In this document: piece after piece, positions 10,776-21,375 of the stretch
Position numbering within the stretch: the stretch's first letter is position 1
Layout of the letters: every line of letters starts with the position of its first letter
NCBI GenBank assembly: GCA_027563935.2
Contig: CM050452.1
Span: 35,507,350 to 35,571,349 of the forward strand
DNA from: Costus lasius
Lineage: Eukaryota > Streptophyta > Magnoliopsida > Zingiberales > Costaceae
Reading direction: 5' to 3'
Length of the DNA stretch: 64,000 nucleotides
Program-made: the position numbers and the translations under genes
The notes under the pieces: model-generated
The model's database searches: none
Told to the model about the DNA's origin: nothing
The model's input: the letters and a program-made list of their open reading frames with translations, nothing else

Positions 10776-12554
10776 TTGGCTCATTGCATGCTATTATGTT
10801 TGCTGTTGTGATCCATGTTATGCTTAGATCTAGGGTTGGTTACATGCGCAAGTTCATAAAAGATTCATGATGTTTGTTGTTCTTAGCCGCATGTATAGGT
10901 GCTTGTTGTTTGTTGTTGTCAAAGTTGCGCTCCCCCTTGAAGGGGACTCTACAAATGTAATTGTTGGCGCATGTTTAATTGGCGCTTCTTACATATTGTT
11001 TTTGACAAAACAAAACTCTTGCGCGCCTCACTAGACCTAAGTGGCACCTACCATAAACCCTTAGATGGGTTGATGGGGTTGAAGTCACCTCTAGGTTAGA
11101 TCCATTAGTCTGATCAGACCATCTGACAGCCTAGATGGGTTGACCAGATAGCACCTGTGCGCAAGCACAAGGTGGCTATAGGTTAACTGCATCAAAGGTG
11201 TGTAGCGAGGTCTGGTTGAGACAACTACTGAACACACTTGAGTTAGGCCCGGGGTCACACCCGCTTGCCAAAACTCATGAGGGTGGTTCAGCCCTTGGCG
11301 CATGCATGGTTGACCATTAGGTCAACTCGAGTCAGTTAGGACTCGGTGCATGCAAGGGCAAAGGATCTGACTAGATGGATGAGTGGATCCCTATCAATGG
11401 ACCATTGTAAGGTTGTAGGACACCTAAGGAAATTAAAATTGATGCCATGGGGTTTTTCAAAACTTTTAATTTCAAAATGATTGGATCACATGTTGATTGA
11501 TGCCATGATGATTGTCTATTTAGTCTTATGTGGGCTGCCCATGTTAAATGTGTGCTGTGCTGGGGCCTGCGTGCCTGGATTCAATTTTGTAAATTAATTT
11601 GTGATCTGCGAATCACAATTTTAATTTAGATATTGTATAATTGACCTGCGAGTCAAACTTGTCTAGATAGATCAAATGTATTTGATTAGACAAGAGTACA
11701 AATGCACACATCCCAAAGGGGCATTCAGCTGGTGGCGCACCTGAGGTGCTCTTGGCGCTAGGGCCCTAGGTTGGACCAGATGAGATGCCAAGGAGCTCAA
11801 GTGAAGACTTAAGTAAATTAAGGTCTTACTAGGGTTCATGGGCTTTTACCACATAAGATCATGCTTTCTACTTATTGCTAATAATTAGAATTGCATGTTT
11901 AAGTTTATCTTCTGCTATAGCCATAGGATATGCCTGATAGTAAGAAGATAAAAGACCGTTAAAATCCAATGCTAACATATCAAGCTCGATAAGCCTTCTG
12001 ACGCGAAACCTCACCTTTCTGATTATCGTTGGAGCCGTGTTGAACCCACTCAGTGGGCACGTCCATCTATCTTCAGACGGTGCTGGATTACACCTGCGTG
12101 TTACAGAGTTGGGATTTATCCCCTCTCGTTGCTCAGCATAGCACGTGGTGGTCCAGGGAGTAGGTCGGGTCAGCTTGACCATGTAGGCTACATATGTGGC
12201 GCATATGGTAGCACATGGAGGCAGCCATCTCTGGGATCAGAGACTGTGTTGTACCAACTCAGTTGGCACAGTCTGCTGGATTGCCAAGATGAAGGGGAAT
12301 CGCACGGGTTGGCGATTGGCTGGGACAGCCTACCAGAAATTAGTGCTTGTCATCTCTGTGCATCTTATCTCGCCTGAGCGGGACGCGGAGACCAAGTATG
12401 AAATCTGGATCCCATCTCACTAAAAGAGTGTTACTCTTTCGGACTGTTTACTGGATTTTTCAGTCAGACAAAATAGTGAGAAAAAGAATCTTTCTTAAGT
12501 CCTGGATTGATTCTGAAACATTGATACTGACCTTGCTGTTCTTGCTTGTTGTAG
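10776..12554 (+). other. 5' leader of A3 (predicted mostly intron)
   Basis: A 1.8 kb non-coding leader with many short open frames and ATGs, between primer site and gag. It carries two stem-loops of the same design, CCCAC-TCA-GTGGG (12045-12057) and CCAAC-TCA-GTTGG (12254-12266); the middle base pair differs but pairing is kept. Such elements could serve packaging or dimerisation, but that is inference. The 3' end has branch-site and splice-acceptor features. Compared with A5 and A6 it lacks a tRNA-like segment. Confidence 0.75.
12525..12554 (+). other. Predicted branch site and splice acceptor before gag (A3)
   Basis: TACTGAC (12525-12531), then a pyrimidine-rich run and TTGTTGTAG ending at 12554. 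The next seven codons (12555-12575) are open and lead into the ATG at 12576. The same layout occurs in A4 (exon from 32225, minus), A5 (from 54639) and A6 (from 50692, minus). Confidence 0.55.
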
Positions 12555-12575
12555 ATTCCTGCAGCAACGAACACC

Positions 12576-13754
12576 ATGAGCTTCAATGTGCGATCCCTAC
12601 TGGAAAGGGAGAAGTTTGCTGGGCCGAACTTCTCTGACTGGTTCGGACACCTTAAGATCGTTCTTAAGGCAGAGAGGAAACTGTATGTCCTCGAGACGGC
12701 GATACCGCCGCAGCCCGCTCCGAACGCCGCAAGGGCGGTTCGGGATGCCTACGAAAAGCACGTCAATGATAGCATTGATGTCGCTTGCCTGATGCTTGCG
12801 TCTATGACGCCACCGCTGCAGCGTCAGCATGAGGATATGTCGGCTATAGAAATTATAGCGAACCTCAAGATGCTGTATGCTGCACAGGCGAGGACTGAAC
12901 GCTATAATCTGACGAAGCTCTTCTTTCAGAGCAAACTGGCTGAGGGGAGCCCGGTGGGAGCTCACGTGCTCAAGATGATTGGGCACAAGGAGGCTCTGGA
13001 GAAACTGGGGCATACCATCAACCAGGAGCTTGCTGTGGACATTATTCTGCAGTCTCTTCCGCCCTCTTTCGATGCGTTCATTATTAACTTTAATATGAAC
13101 AAGATCGATTGTACGCCGGCAGAGCTGCTGAATATGCTCTTGACCACTGAGGAAACTCTGAAGGGTAAGCCTTCAACCTCTATCTTGATGGTTCCTTCGA
13201 GGAACAAGAAGAAGGGGAAGAAGGGCAAGGCCCCTGTCAAGAATTACAGCAAGGCCCTGAAACAGAAGGTGAAGCGGTCGAAGGACAACAGGTGTTTCCA
13301 CTGTGGCCAGCTGGGTCACTGGAAAAAGGACTGTAAAGCGCTCCAAGGAGATAAGAGGGGAAGCATCGCTTCTGGCTCAGGTATATATGTGACTGAGGTC
13401 ATGTTATCTTCTTCTTCTATTTCATGGGTGTTGGACACTGCATGTGGAGTTCACATTTGTTCAAATGTGCAGGAACTCAAGAGAAGAAGGCAGGTGGGAC
13501 AGCATGAGGTAGACCTACGCGTTGGAAACGGGGCACGGGTTGCTGCTGTTGCTGTAGGAGACTATTTCATTTCCTTACCATCTGGCATTGTATTAGAATT
13601 AAACAATTGTTATTTTGTACCCAGTATTACCAAGAATATTATCTCTATTCCTGCTCTTGTCAGGAAAGGATTTGCCTTTGAATGCAAGATTTCAAAGTGT
13701 GTACTTTCTTTTGATAATATTGTGTATGCAACTGGTTCAATTAACAATGGGTGA
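12576..13754 (+). pseudogene. A3 gag and protease, stopped early
   Basis: Copia Gag plus the aspartic protease that cuts the polyprotein. The N-terminal part (SDWFGHLKIVLKAERK) is the copia gag domain; the zinc knuckle CFHCGQLGHWKKDC starts at residue 240 from this ATG; the protease has VLDTACG near residue 287 where DTG or DSG would be usual, and all readable copies share this. The frame stops at TGA 13752-13754, a TTA leucine codon in other copies, and the next ORF continues in the same frame at 13758, so this is one gag-pol frame broken by a single codon. The coding start may lie upstream at 10600 through splicing; ATG 12576 is the first in the second exon. A4 and A6 have the same ATG, A5 does not. 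Confidence 0.85.
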
Positions 13755-13757
13755 TAC

Positions 13758-16421
13758 ATGTTGGACATGGAAAATTCTATACAAAACATTGATAATAAGA
13801 AAGCCAAGTATGCTGATGACAGCACCTTGCTATGGCATAGTCGTTTAGGCCATATAAATGAGAAGCGCATTAAGCGGTTGCATGAACATGGACTGCTGGG
13901 ATCATTCTCCTGTGAGGAGATTGATACATGCAAAGCTTGTTTGATGGGTAAAATGACGAAGTCTCCTTTTCTTAATAAAGGTCAAAGGACTTCAGGTTTA
14001 CTGGACCTTATACACAGTGATGTGTGTGGGCCTTTTAGTAAACATGCCAGAGGTGGCTATCAGTACTTCATTACCTTTACTGATGATTTCAGTAGGTATG
14101 GGTATGTCTATTTGATGAGACATAAAAGTGAATCTTTTGACAAGTTCAAAGAGTTCAAAAATGAAGTACAAAATCAGCTAGGCCGAAATATCAAAGCACT
14201 TCATTCTGATCGAGGTGGAGAATACCTGAGTCATGCGTTTACTGACTATCTGAAGGAGTGTGGGATTATCTCACAGCTCACTCCGCCAGGAACACCACAA
14301 TGGAATGGTGTGTCCGAGAGGAGAAATAGAACGTTACTAGACATGGTTCGTTCTATGATGAGTCAGGCTACTCTTCCATATTCCTTTTGGGGTTTTGCAC
14401 TGGAAACAGCTGCAAAGGTACTAAACCGAGTGCCATCCAAGGCAGTTTCAAAGACACCATATGAGTTATGGTATGGGAAACAGCCTAGCTTGACATTTAT
14501 CAGGATCTGGGGTTGCGAGGCTTATGTCAAAAAGCTCGCCTCTGGGAAACTAGAGAGCAGATCTGACAAATGTATCTTTGTCGGTTACCCTAAGGAAACT
14601 AAGGGTTATTATTTCTATGATCCCAAAGAGAACAAGGTATTTGTTGCTCGGACGGCCATATTTCTTGAGAAGGAGTTTCTTCTGCAAGAGGCCAGTGGGA
14701 GAGAAATAAAGCTGGATGAGAATCCAGAGGAAGGACATAGTAGTCAAGCAGAGTTGGATGTGCCTGAGCTGGTAGATCAGGTTACTGAACAACCTGAGGC
14801 TCAGATATCACGGGAACCGCGAAGATCGGGTAGGATCCGTCGACAGCCTGAGCGCTATGACGGAGTCTACATCATTGATTATGATGAACCCCTAACTTAT
14901 GCGGATGCGGTCAGTGGACCGGAGTCAGCTAGATGGCTTGACGCTATGCGAGCCGAGATGGACTCCATGTCAGATAACCAAGTCTGGGATTTGGTTGATC
15001 CGCCTCCGGGAGTAATCCCTATAGGCTGTAAATGGATCTTCAAGAAGAAGATTGACATGGATGGTAACGTGGTTACCTATAAAGGCAGGCTAGTTGCGAA
15101 AGGTTTCAAACAAATCTACGGGATAGATTATGATGAAACTTTCTCTCCTGTAGCCATGTTTAAGTCTATTCGGATTCTTTTCGCGATAGCAGCATATTAC
15201 GATTATGAGATCTGGCAGATGGATGTGTATATGACACAACCGGAAGGTTTCACTAATCCATCAGATCGTCATAAAATATGCAAGTTAAAGAAGTCCATTT
15301 ATGGACTTAAACAAGCATCAAGAAGCTGGAATATTCGTTTTGATGAATCAATCTCTGAGTTTGGTTTCATCAAGAACGAGGATGACCCGTGTGTATATAA
15401 GAGGTTTAGTGGGAGCGTAATTACATTCCTAATCCTCTACGTCGATGATATCTTGATCATTGGAAATGATATTCCTGAACTGCATGCTGTTAAGGCATGG
15501 TTAGGAAAATGTTTCCAGATGAAAGATTTAGGAGAAGCAGCCTATGTATTAGGTGTGAAGATCTACCGGGATAGATCTAAGAGGCTTCTCGGGCTGTGCC
15601 AGAGTACTTACATCGATAAGGTCCTGGAGAGATTCCATTTAGAGAATTCTAAACGTGGATATCTTCCAGTCAGACATGGTCTGAATCTTTCAAAGAGTCA
15701 GTGTCCACAAACACAGACTGAGAAAGATGATATGGACAATACGCCTTATGCTTCGGCTATTGGGTCCATTATGTATGCGATGTTGTGTACTCGCCCAGAC
15801 GTCGCTTACGGGTTAAGCGTGACCAGTCGATTCCAAAGTAATCCAGGTTTGGCGCACTGGATTGCGGTCAAGAACATTTTAAAATATCTGCGGAGGACCA
15901 AAGATATGTTCTTGATATATGGTGGTCAGGAAGAACTCAGTATAGAGGGATATACTGATGCTTCGTTCCAGTCGGACCAGGATGATTTCCGATCGCAATC
16001 AGGCTATGTTTTCAGCTTGAATGGTGGAGCAGTGGTGTGGAAAAGTTTCAAACAGTCAACTGTTGCTGATTCCACAACAGAAGCCGAGTATGTTGCAGCC
16101 TCGGAAGCATCCAAGGAGGCAGTGTGGATTCGTAAGTTCGTGAGAGAACTTGGTGTCGTTCCTTCGAGTGCAGATCCTTTGGTTATCTTCTGTGATAACA
16201 CTGGAGCAATTGCACAAGCAAAGGAACCACGGTCGCACCAGAAGTCCAAGCACATACAGAGACGGTTTCACTTGATCCGGGAGATCATTGATCGAGGCGA
16301 GATCAAAATATGCAAGGTTCATACAGATGACAATCTGGCAGACCCGCTTACCAAGCCTCTGGCGCAGCAGAAGCATGAGAAGCACTGTAATAACATGGGT
16401 TTGAGATTTCTCAACCATTAG
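13758..16421 (+). pseudogene. A3 integrase, RT and RNase H with RT deletion
   Basis: 887 codons in frame with gag. Integrase: zinc residues H27, H32, C58, C61; catalytic D88, D151 and E187 (D,D-35-E). The linker has REPRRSGRIRRQPERY. RT: the motif-A aspartate is kept in QMDV (D489), but the 13 codons that follow in other copies, including TAFLNG, are missing. The loss is 39 bases between two GATGTG repeats and the junction is at 15227/15228. YVDD is at residue 561. RNase H has GYTDASF, TTEAEY and FCDNTGA, then an HTDDNLADPLTK tail. Loss of the segment after motif A should abolish or cripple RT. Ends at TAG 16419-16421. Confidence 0.9.
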
Positions 16422-16430
16422 ATTAAGTGC

Positions 16431-16441
16431 AAGTGGGAGAT
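16431..16441 (+). other. Polypurine tract of A3
   Basis: AAGTGGGAGAT immediately before the 3' LTR, the expected plus-strand primer; the same sequence is found in A1, A2 and A5 and, inverted, in A6 and A7. Confidence 0.85.
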
Positions 16442-18140
16442 TGTTGGGGTATGCCCTTAAGGCTAATGTTTGAGGCCTTGGGATTGTATAAGTATCATGT
16501 AATAAACTCTTAAGTTTATAAAAGGCATGGTTATTATTCAGGTTGTTACCTTGTCTGCTGTAATAAGTGTACTTCTGGATAATGTCTCAAAGCTGTTCAG
16601 CTAGGCTGACAGGCTGTAAGTCCTTAGTCGAGATATCTTGGTGAACATGAGACAGCCTTGATATGATTGAGACTAATATGAGTGCTGATCTTATAGGATG
16701 CTTCGAGCATGAAATAAGATGTAGACTCATGGGTACATTGGATGTACTGGACAGACCCTACTGGGATATTCCATTGCTTGTCACAATGTGAATGATCCTT
16801 GTAAGCAGCAAGTGGCACATGTCCTCTGACTTGAGATCGCTTGTGTTTCTAAATGATGATTGTCATTGTCTTGAGGTAGTTCAATATCATTTGAAACATA
16901 ATGATTATAGACTATCTTGGATGGTGGGCTTGAATCAGGTTAGGGCACTAGTGATAGACATAGGATTGCCGTCTCCTTGTTTAAGGAGTGTGATGTTCTA
17001 ATGGGCCCCCTATATGAGATGATTGAGATAGTGTATGGCCATACCCAGATGACAATGTGCATCTGATCTAATCATGCTCATCGTATTGGAGTTACAAGCT
17101 TGACCCGCTTGTCCAATAAGAACATCAAGTGGCAAAGGACACATGTATGCCTTGTGAATGGAGTCACACTTGTGCAATGGTTTGGGAGTAGTCTTGGAAG
17201 ACTCTTTCCTTTATATCGGGAGACAGTGATGTGTTGCTAGATACCCCTCACTGATCGTGATAACGTAAGTTATCGTTACCGACATTTAAGGGAAACCCTC
17301 AGGGTCGCACAATTTGATGATATGGCTTACTTGAGTCAGATCGTGTGGACTGGATTCTTTGAGTTCAGATTAAAGGGATTTAATCTCTGATTGTAAGTGA
17401 GATCTGGTCTGATCATGTTTGATTGATTAGGGCTTGAGATCGGTAAGCTTCGATCGAGAGAGGTGATGCTAGATCGGAGAGATCAGGGGCATCAGGAGAT
17501 GAATGGTTAGATCATGAGCCTTGGGGTTCGATTTGGTCTAGACCAAATGGCTTGAGCTATTTTGGTTTGGTTTAATGAACCAAAGCCGATTGGATGATTT
17601 GGCTTGAACCGGTTCACAAGGGTGAACGCTTGGTTCAAAGCCATATGCGTTTTGGGTTGGATTGAACGCAAGGCTTGATTGACTTCCATTTATGGAAAGT
17701 CATCAAGGCCGGTTTTGCTTCAATGCTAAAACGCTTATGCGTTGAGTGTTTTCTTTTCAACGCCTAGCTCTTTCGTTGGTGTGGTTGACGAAGAGAGGAG
17801 GGTTCATCCAAGAGAAGCTCTCGCAAAGGGACATCTCATCATCCCACACGACAAGGACCGAAAGGGGATCTCTTGCTAGCACAAGGAAGATCCTAAAGGG
17901 TAGCCATCCCTCATCTTGTGTGTGGACTTGTGGAGGAGACCTAACTTGTTCTCTTCATCCAAGCCGATTTCCAAGCCTATGGCATTGGTATGGATCTCCC
18001 CTTCTTCTTATCAATCCATGATAGTTGAATATATGGCATGCAACGGTTCTTCAAACCCTTCAAACCCTTGCTTCCGCTTGCATACATTTTATTTGCGCCA
18101 TGCTTAGGGTTTTTGCCCCCTTCATTTAGGGGTTCCTTCA
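16442..18140 (+). repeat. 3' LTR of A3
   Basis: 1699 bases, same as 9063-10761 at a constant offset of 7379; no differences noticed. Followed by the duplicated CTTGG. Confidence 0.95.
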
Positions 18141-18145
18141 CTTGG

Positions 18146-18413
18146 TGTTGTTCCTTCGAGTGCAGATCCTTTGGTTATCTTCTGTGATAACACTGGAGCA
18201 ATCGCACAAGCAAAGGAACCACGGTCGCACCAGAAGTCCAAGCACATACAGAGACGGTTTCATTTGATCCGGGAGATCATTGATCGAGGTGAGATCAAAG
18301 TCTGCAAGGTTCATACAGATGACAATCTGGCTGACCCGCTTACCAAGCCTCTGGCGCAGCAGAAGCATGAGAAGCACTGTAATAATATGGGTTTGAGATT
18401 TCTCAACCATTAG
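18146..18413 (+). pseudogene. A2 pol, right end (RNase H tail)
   Basis: Continuation of the A2 reading frame after the A3 insertion; removing 9083 bases restores the frame exactly. Encodes VVPSSADPL, FCDNTGAIAQAKEPRSHQ and the tail up to RFLNH and a TAG. The purine tract and the A2 3' LTR follow. Confidence 0.9.
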
Positions 18414-18433
18414 ATTAAGTGCAAGTGGGAGAT

Positions 18434-20115
18434 TGTTGGGGTATGCCCTTAAGGCTAATGTTTGAGGCCTTGGGATTGTATCAGTATCATGTATAAACTC
18501 TTATGTTTATAAAGGCAATGGTTGTTATTCAGTTTGTTACATTGTCTGCTGCAATAAGTGTACTTCTGAATGATGTCTCAATGCTGTTCAGCTAGGCTGA
18601 CATGCTCTCTGTCCTTAGTCAAGATATCTTGGTGAACATGAGACAGCCTTGATATGATTGAGACTAATATGTGTTCTAATCTTATAGGATGCTTCGAGCA
18701 TGGAATAAGATGTAGACTCATGGGTACATTGGATGTACTGGACAGACCCTACTAGGATATTCAATTGCTTGTCACAATGTGAATAATCCATGAATGCAAC
18801 AAGTGGCACATATCCTCTGACTTGAGATCACTTGTGTTTCTAAATGATGATTGTCATTGTTTTGAGGTAGTTCAATATCATTTGAAACATAATGGTTATA
18901 GACTATCTTGGATAATGATCATGAGTCAGCTTAGGGCACTAGTGATAGATATAGGATTGCCGTCTCCTTGTTTAAGGAGTGTGATGTTCTACTGGGGGCC
19001 CCCCTGGATGAGATGATTGAGAAAGTGTATGGCCATACCCAGGTGACTATGTTCATCTGATCTAATCATGCTCATCATATTGGAGTTACAGGCTTGACTC
19101 GCTTGTCCAATAAGAACATCCAGTGGCAAAGGAAATTTGTATGCCTGGTGAAGTGGATTCACACTTGTGCTGTGGTTTGGGTGTAGTCTTGGAAGACTCT
19201 TTCCTTTATATCGGGAGACAGTGATGTGTTGCTAGATACCCCTCACTGATCGTGATAATATAAGTTATCATTACCGACATTTAAAGGAAACCCTTAGGGT
19301 CGCACAATTTGATGATATGGCTTACTCATGTCAGATCGTGTGGACTGAATTGTTTTTGTTCAGTTTAAAGGGATTTAAACTCTGATTGTAAGTGAGATCT
19401 GGCCTGATCATGTTTGATTGATTAGGGCTTGAGATCGGTAAGCTTCGATCGAGAGATTGGATGCTAGATCGGTGAGATCAGGGGCATCAAGAGATGAACG
19501 GTCAGATCTGGAACCTTAGGGTTTAATTTGATCTAGACTCAAGGCTTGGGTTGATTGGTTTTGAACCAAACCAATATGAACCGGCTCATATGTGAGCGCA
19601 TGGTTCAAAGGGGAGATGCATATGCGTTCGGTTCGCTTGGGTGAACGCATCAACGCATGAAGTGAAGGCTTACTATTTTTGGAAGTGGCGGTTTCCAAAA
19701 TAGCTTCTCAACGCCTCACGTTCACCACTCCTCACGTTTTGTCGCTCCTTCCTTTTGACGGATATTCACTCTCGTGTGATAGAGGTGTTGACGACAAGGA
19801 GCTCTCGGCCAAGAAAAAAAAACATCTCCTCCCTTCCATTTGACAAGGAGACTTGAAGATCTTTGCTAGCACAAGGATCAACAAGGAGGCGCCATCTATC
19901 TTCTTGTGTGCGGTACCTTCGGAGGAAAGCTTCTTGCGATCTTCTTCCAAAGCTCCATCAAAGCGATGGCCATGGTATGAATCTCTTCTGATCTATACTA
20001 GTTCATGAAAGTTGATCATATGACAAGTTAAAAGATCTATAGAAACCCTTGCTTCCGCTTGTTTTATGTTATGCGCCTATCTAGGGTTTCGCTCCCCCTT
20101 GAAGGGGACTCTTCA
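18434..20115 (+). repeat. 3' LTR of A2
   Basis: 1682 bases, same length as 6020-7701. In the stem-loop the arms read GATAAT and GTTATC with loop ATAA, still able to pair through a G-T wobble. Ends CTCTTCA, followed by AAAAA. Confidence 0.92.
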
Positions 20116-20120
20116 AAAAA

Positions 20121-21375
20121 TAAAGTGGTGACACACTTTGTCCAATCGGATATCAGTTCGGCAAAGAGACTGTAATGCATCAGTATCTTGTTGCGATGAT
20201 GGGGATGTCGATGTGATATCCATTCCGAAGACTTGGGTAGTAGCGATGCACTGCTAGGTGCCAATCACTGCTTGTGATGACTAGGTTCATCACTACCAAC
20301 GTCTGAGGAACCTACAGGGTCGCACAACTTGAACTCGGGTTCTCGCATTGATCGGGTAGCCTATTGATTGAGTTATTGGATAACTCAGATCTGTTTGGGA
20401 GAATCCATCAGCACCACTGTGCTAGATGAGATGAAAGGAATCATTTGGAGCTAACTTATTTTTTGGGCCTAGTAGGCCAAATGGGCCCAATAGACCAAGT
20501 TGGGCTAATAGGCCAAATGGGCTCAATGAGCCATTTGGGCCAAATGGGCCAAGTGGAATGGCGCAAGCAACTTGGAGTGAGCTTGGCACATTTCCATGAG
20601 GTGGACAAACCCAAGTTGGCATCTTCTTAAGGTAGGAAGCTTGGAGCTTCTCACTTGGAGAGGATGAATCTACTTGGGCGAATTGGGCTTTACCTCTTGA
20701 AGAGGTGTGTCTCTTCATGAAGAGGTGAATGGACTTGGGCGCATGGGACTTGGAATGGGCAAATTGGGTTTTACCTCTTGAAGAGGTGTGTCTCTTCGTG
20801 AAGAGGTGCACCTATTCATGGGTATATAAACCCCCTAGCCCCCTTTTTGTCGGGTTACACACTCTCCTCTCCTCTTCCCTTTGTCGCCACTCTTGAGGTA
20901 TTCGGCCATTAAGAGAGTTGGACTCTCTTACTTACTTGGTTCAGTTCCTGCAAGTTCCTTGGCGCCCTCCTCTCCAAAGTTGGACTTTGGATTTGGTTGA
21001 TTCCTGTTTGGATCTTGGTGGAGTGCTTTAAGAGTTGGACTCTGACGAAGCTCCACCTCCTCTCCTTGGCATCTCCTCTGGACTTGGCGCAAGTGATTGA
21101 GGAAGTCTCCCAAAGGCGTGGATCTTCTTGCCGAGGCTAGCACCGGGCGTGGAAGAAGAGGACTCGAGGTTCGGCTGTGTGCGAGACTGCAGAGGGCGCA
21201 CATTTGGGCGCCTACATCGCATCCATCATATTCGTTGCAAGGTATCATCTCCTACTCACCGTGTCGATCTCCTCGCAAGACTCGATCTTCTGGATTTTCG
21301 GGACTGGCCTGTTTCGGGGATTGCTTCCGCTGTGCTTGTCTGTAAAAATTTTAAAATCCCCGGGGTTACCCAACA
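20121..21375 (+). repeat. Solo LTR family B, right part with promoter region
   Basis: Continues the LTR begun at 5393. Stem-loop GTGATGA (20274-20280), loop CTAGGT, TCATCAC (20287-20293), followed by the block GGGTCGCACAA. At about 20466-20560 there is a cluster of short repeats around GGGCCAAATGGGCC. A good TATA box, TATATAAA, lies at 20823-20830 with palindromic repeats upstream. Ends CCCAACA. Confidence 0.82.
20692..20830 (+). promoter_or_regulatory. Family-B LTR core promoter with duplicated palindromic module
   Basis: ACCTCTTGAAGAGGT followed closely by CTCTTCATGAAGAG (20692-20724), repeated 81 bases later with one base changed (20773-20805). Both are palindromes or nearly so. The second copy ends 17 bases before TATATAAA. 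The layout resembles tandem enhancer boxes in LTR promoters; function is inferred. Confidence 0.6.

Larger units (their letters stand above)
9063..18140 (+). mobile_element. Complete copia element A3, identical LTRs
   Basis: A 9.08 kb element with two 1699-base LTRs that I could not tell apart by eye, primer site, 1.8 kb leader, gag-pol, purine tract, and target duplication CTTGG (9058-9062 and 18141-18145). It is inserted into the RNase H region of A2. LTR identity makes it the youngest insertion here. Even so, its coding region has a stop between protease and integrase and a 39-base in-frame loss in RT, so it is not autonomous. Confidence 0.95.
6020..20115 (+). mobile_element. Copia element A2, gag-integrase deleted, split by A3
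   Basis: Two family-A LTRs of equal length (6020-7701 and 18434-20115, 1682 bases each) flanked by AAAAA (6015-6019 and 20116-20120). The internal region is short: 7702-9062 plus 18146-18433 once A3 and its duplication are removed. Primer site, leader, gag, protease and most of integrase are missing; only the integrase tail, RT and RNase H remain. The LTR pair shows roughly a dozen differences by eye. A deletion derivative that hosts the younger A3. Confidence 0.92.
5393..21375 (+). mobile_element. Solo LTR of copia family B, split by A2
   Basis: A lone LTR with inverted ends TGTTGG...CCAACA and a five-base target duplication TGAGC (5388-5392 and 21376-21380). It is cut at 6019 by element A2; its two parts (5393-6019 and 20121-21375) add up to about 1.88 kb. 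No internal region lies next to it, so it most likely arose by recombination between the two LTRs of a complete element. It shares ordered sequence blocks with family-A LTRs (for example GTTGCTAG/TGCTAGGT and GGGTCGCACAA), so the two families are related. Confidence 0.85.

Noticed and set aside
6020..20115. One large copia element with internal LTRs
   Set aside because: The CTTGG duplication around 9063-18140 and restoration of the A2 frame show two separate nested elements.
20422..20811. 129-codon minus-strand frame with a GPFGLLGP-like repetitive peptide
   Set aside because: The peptide comes from the GGGCCAAAT DNA repeats in the LTR; no real domain, and it lies across promoter sequence.
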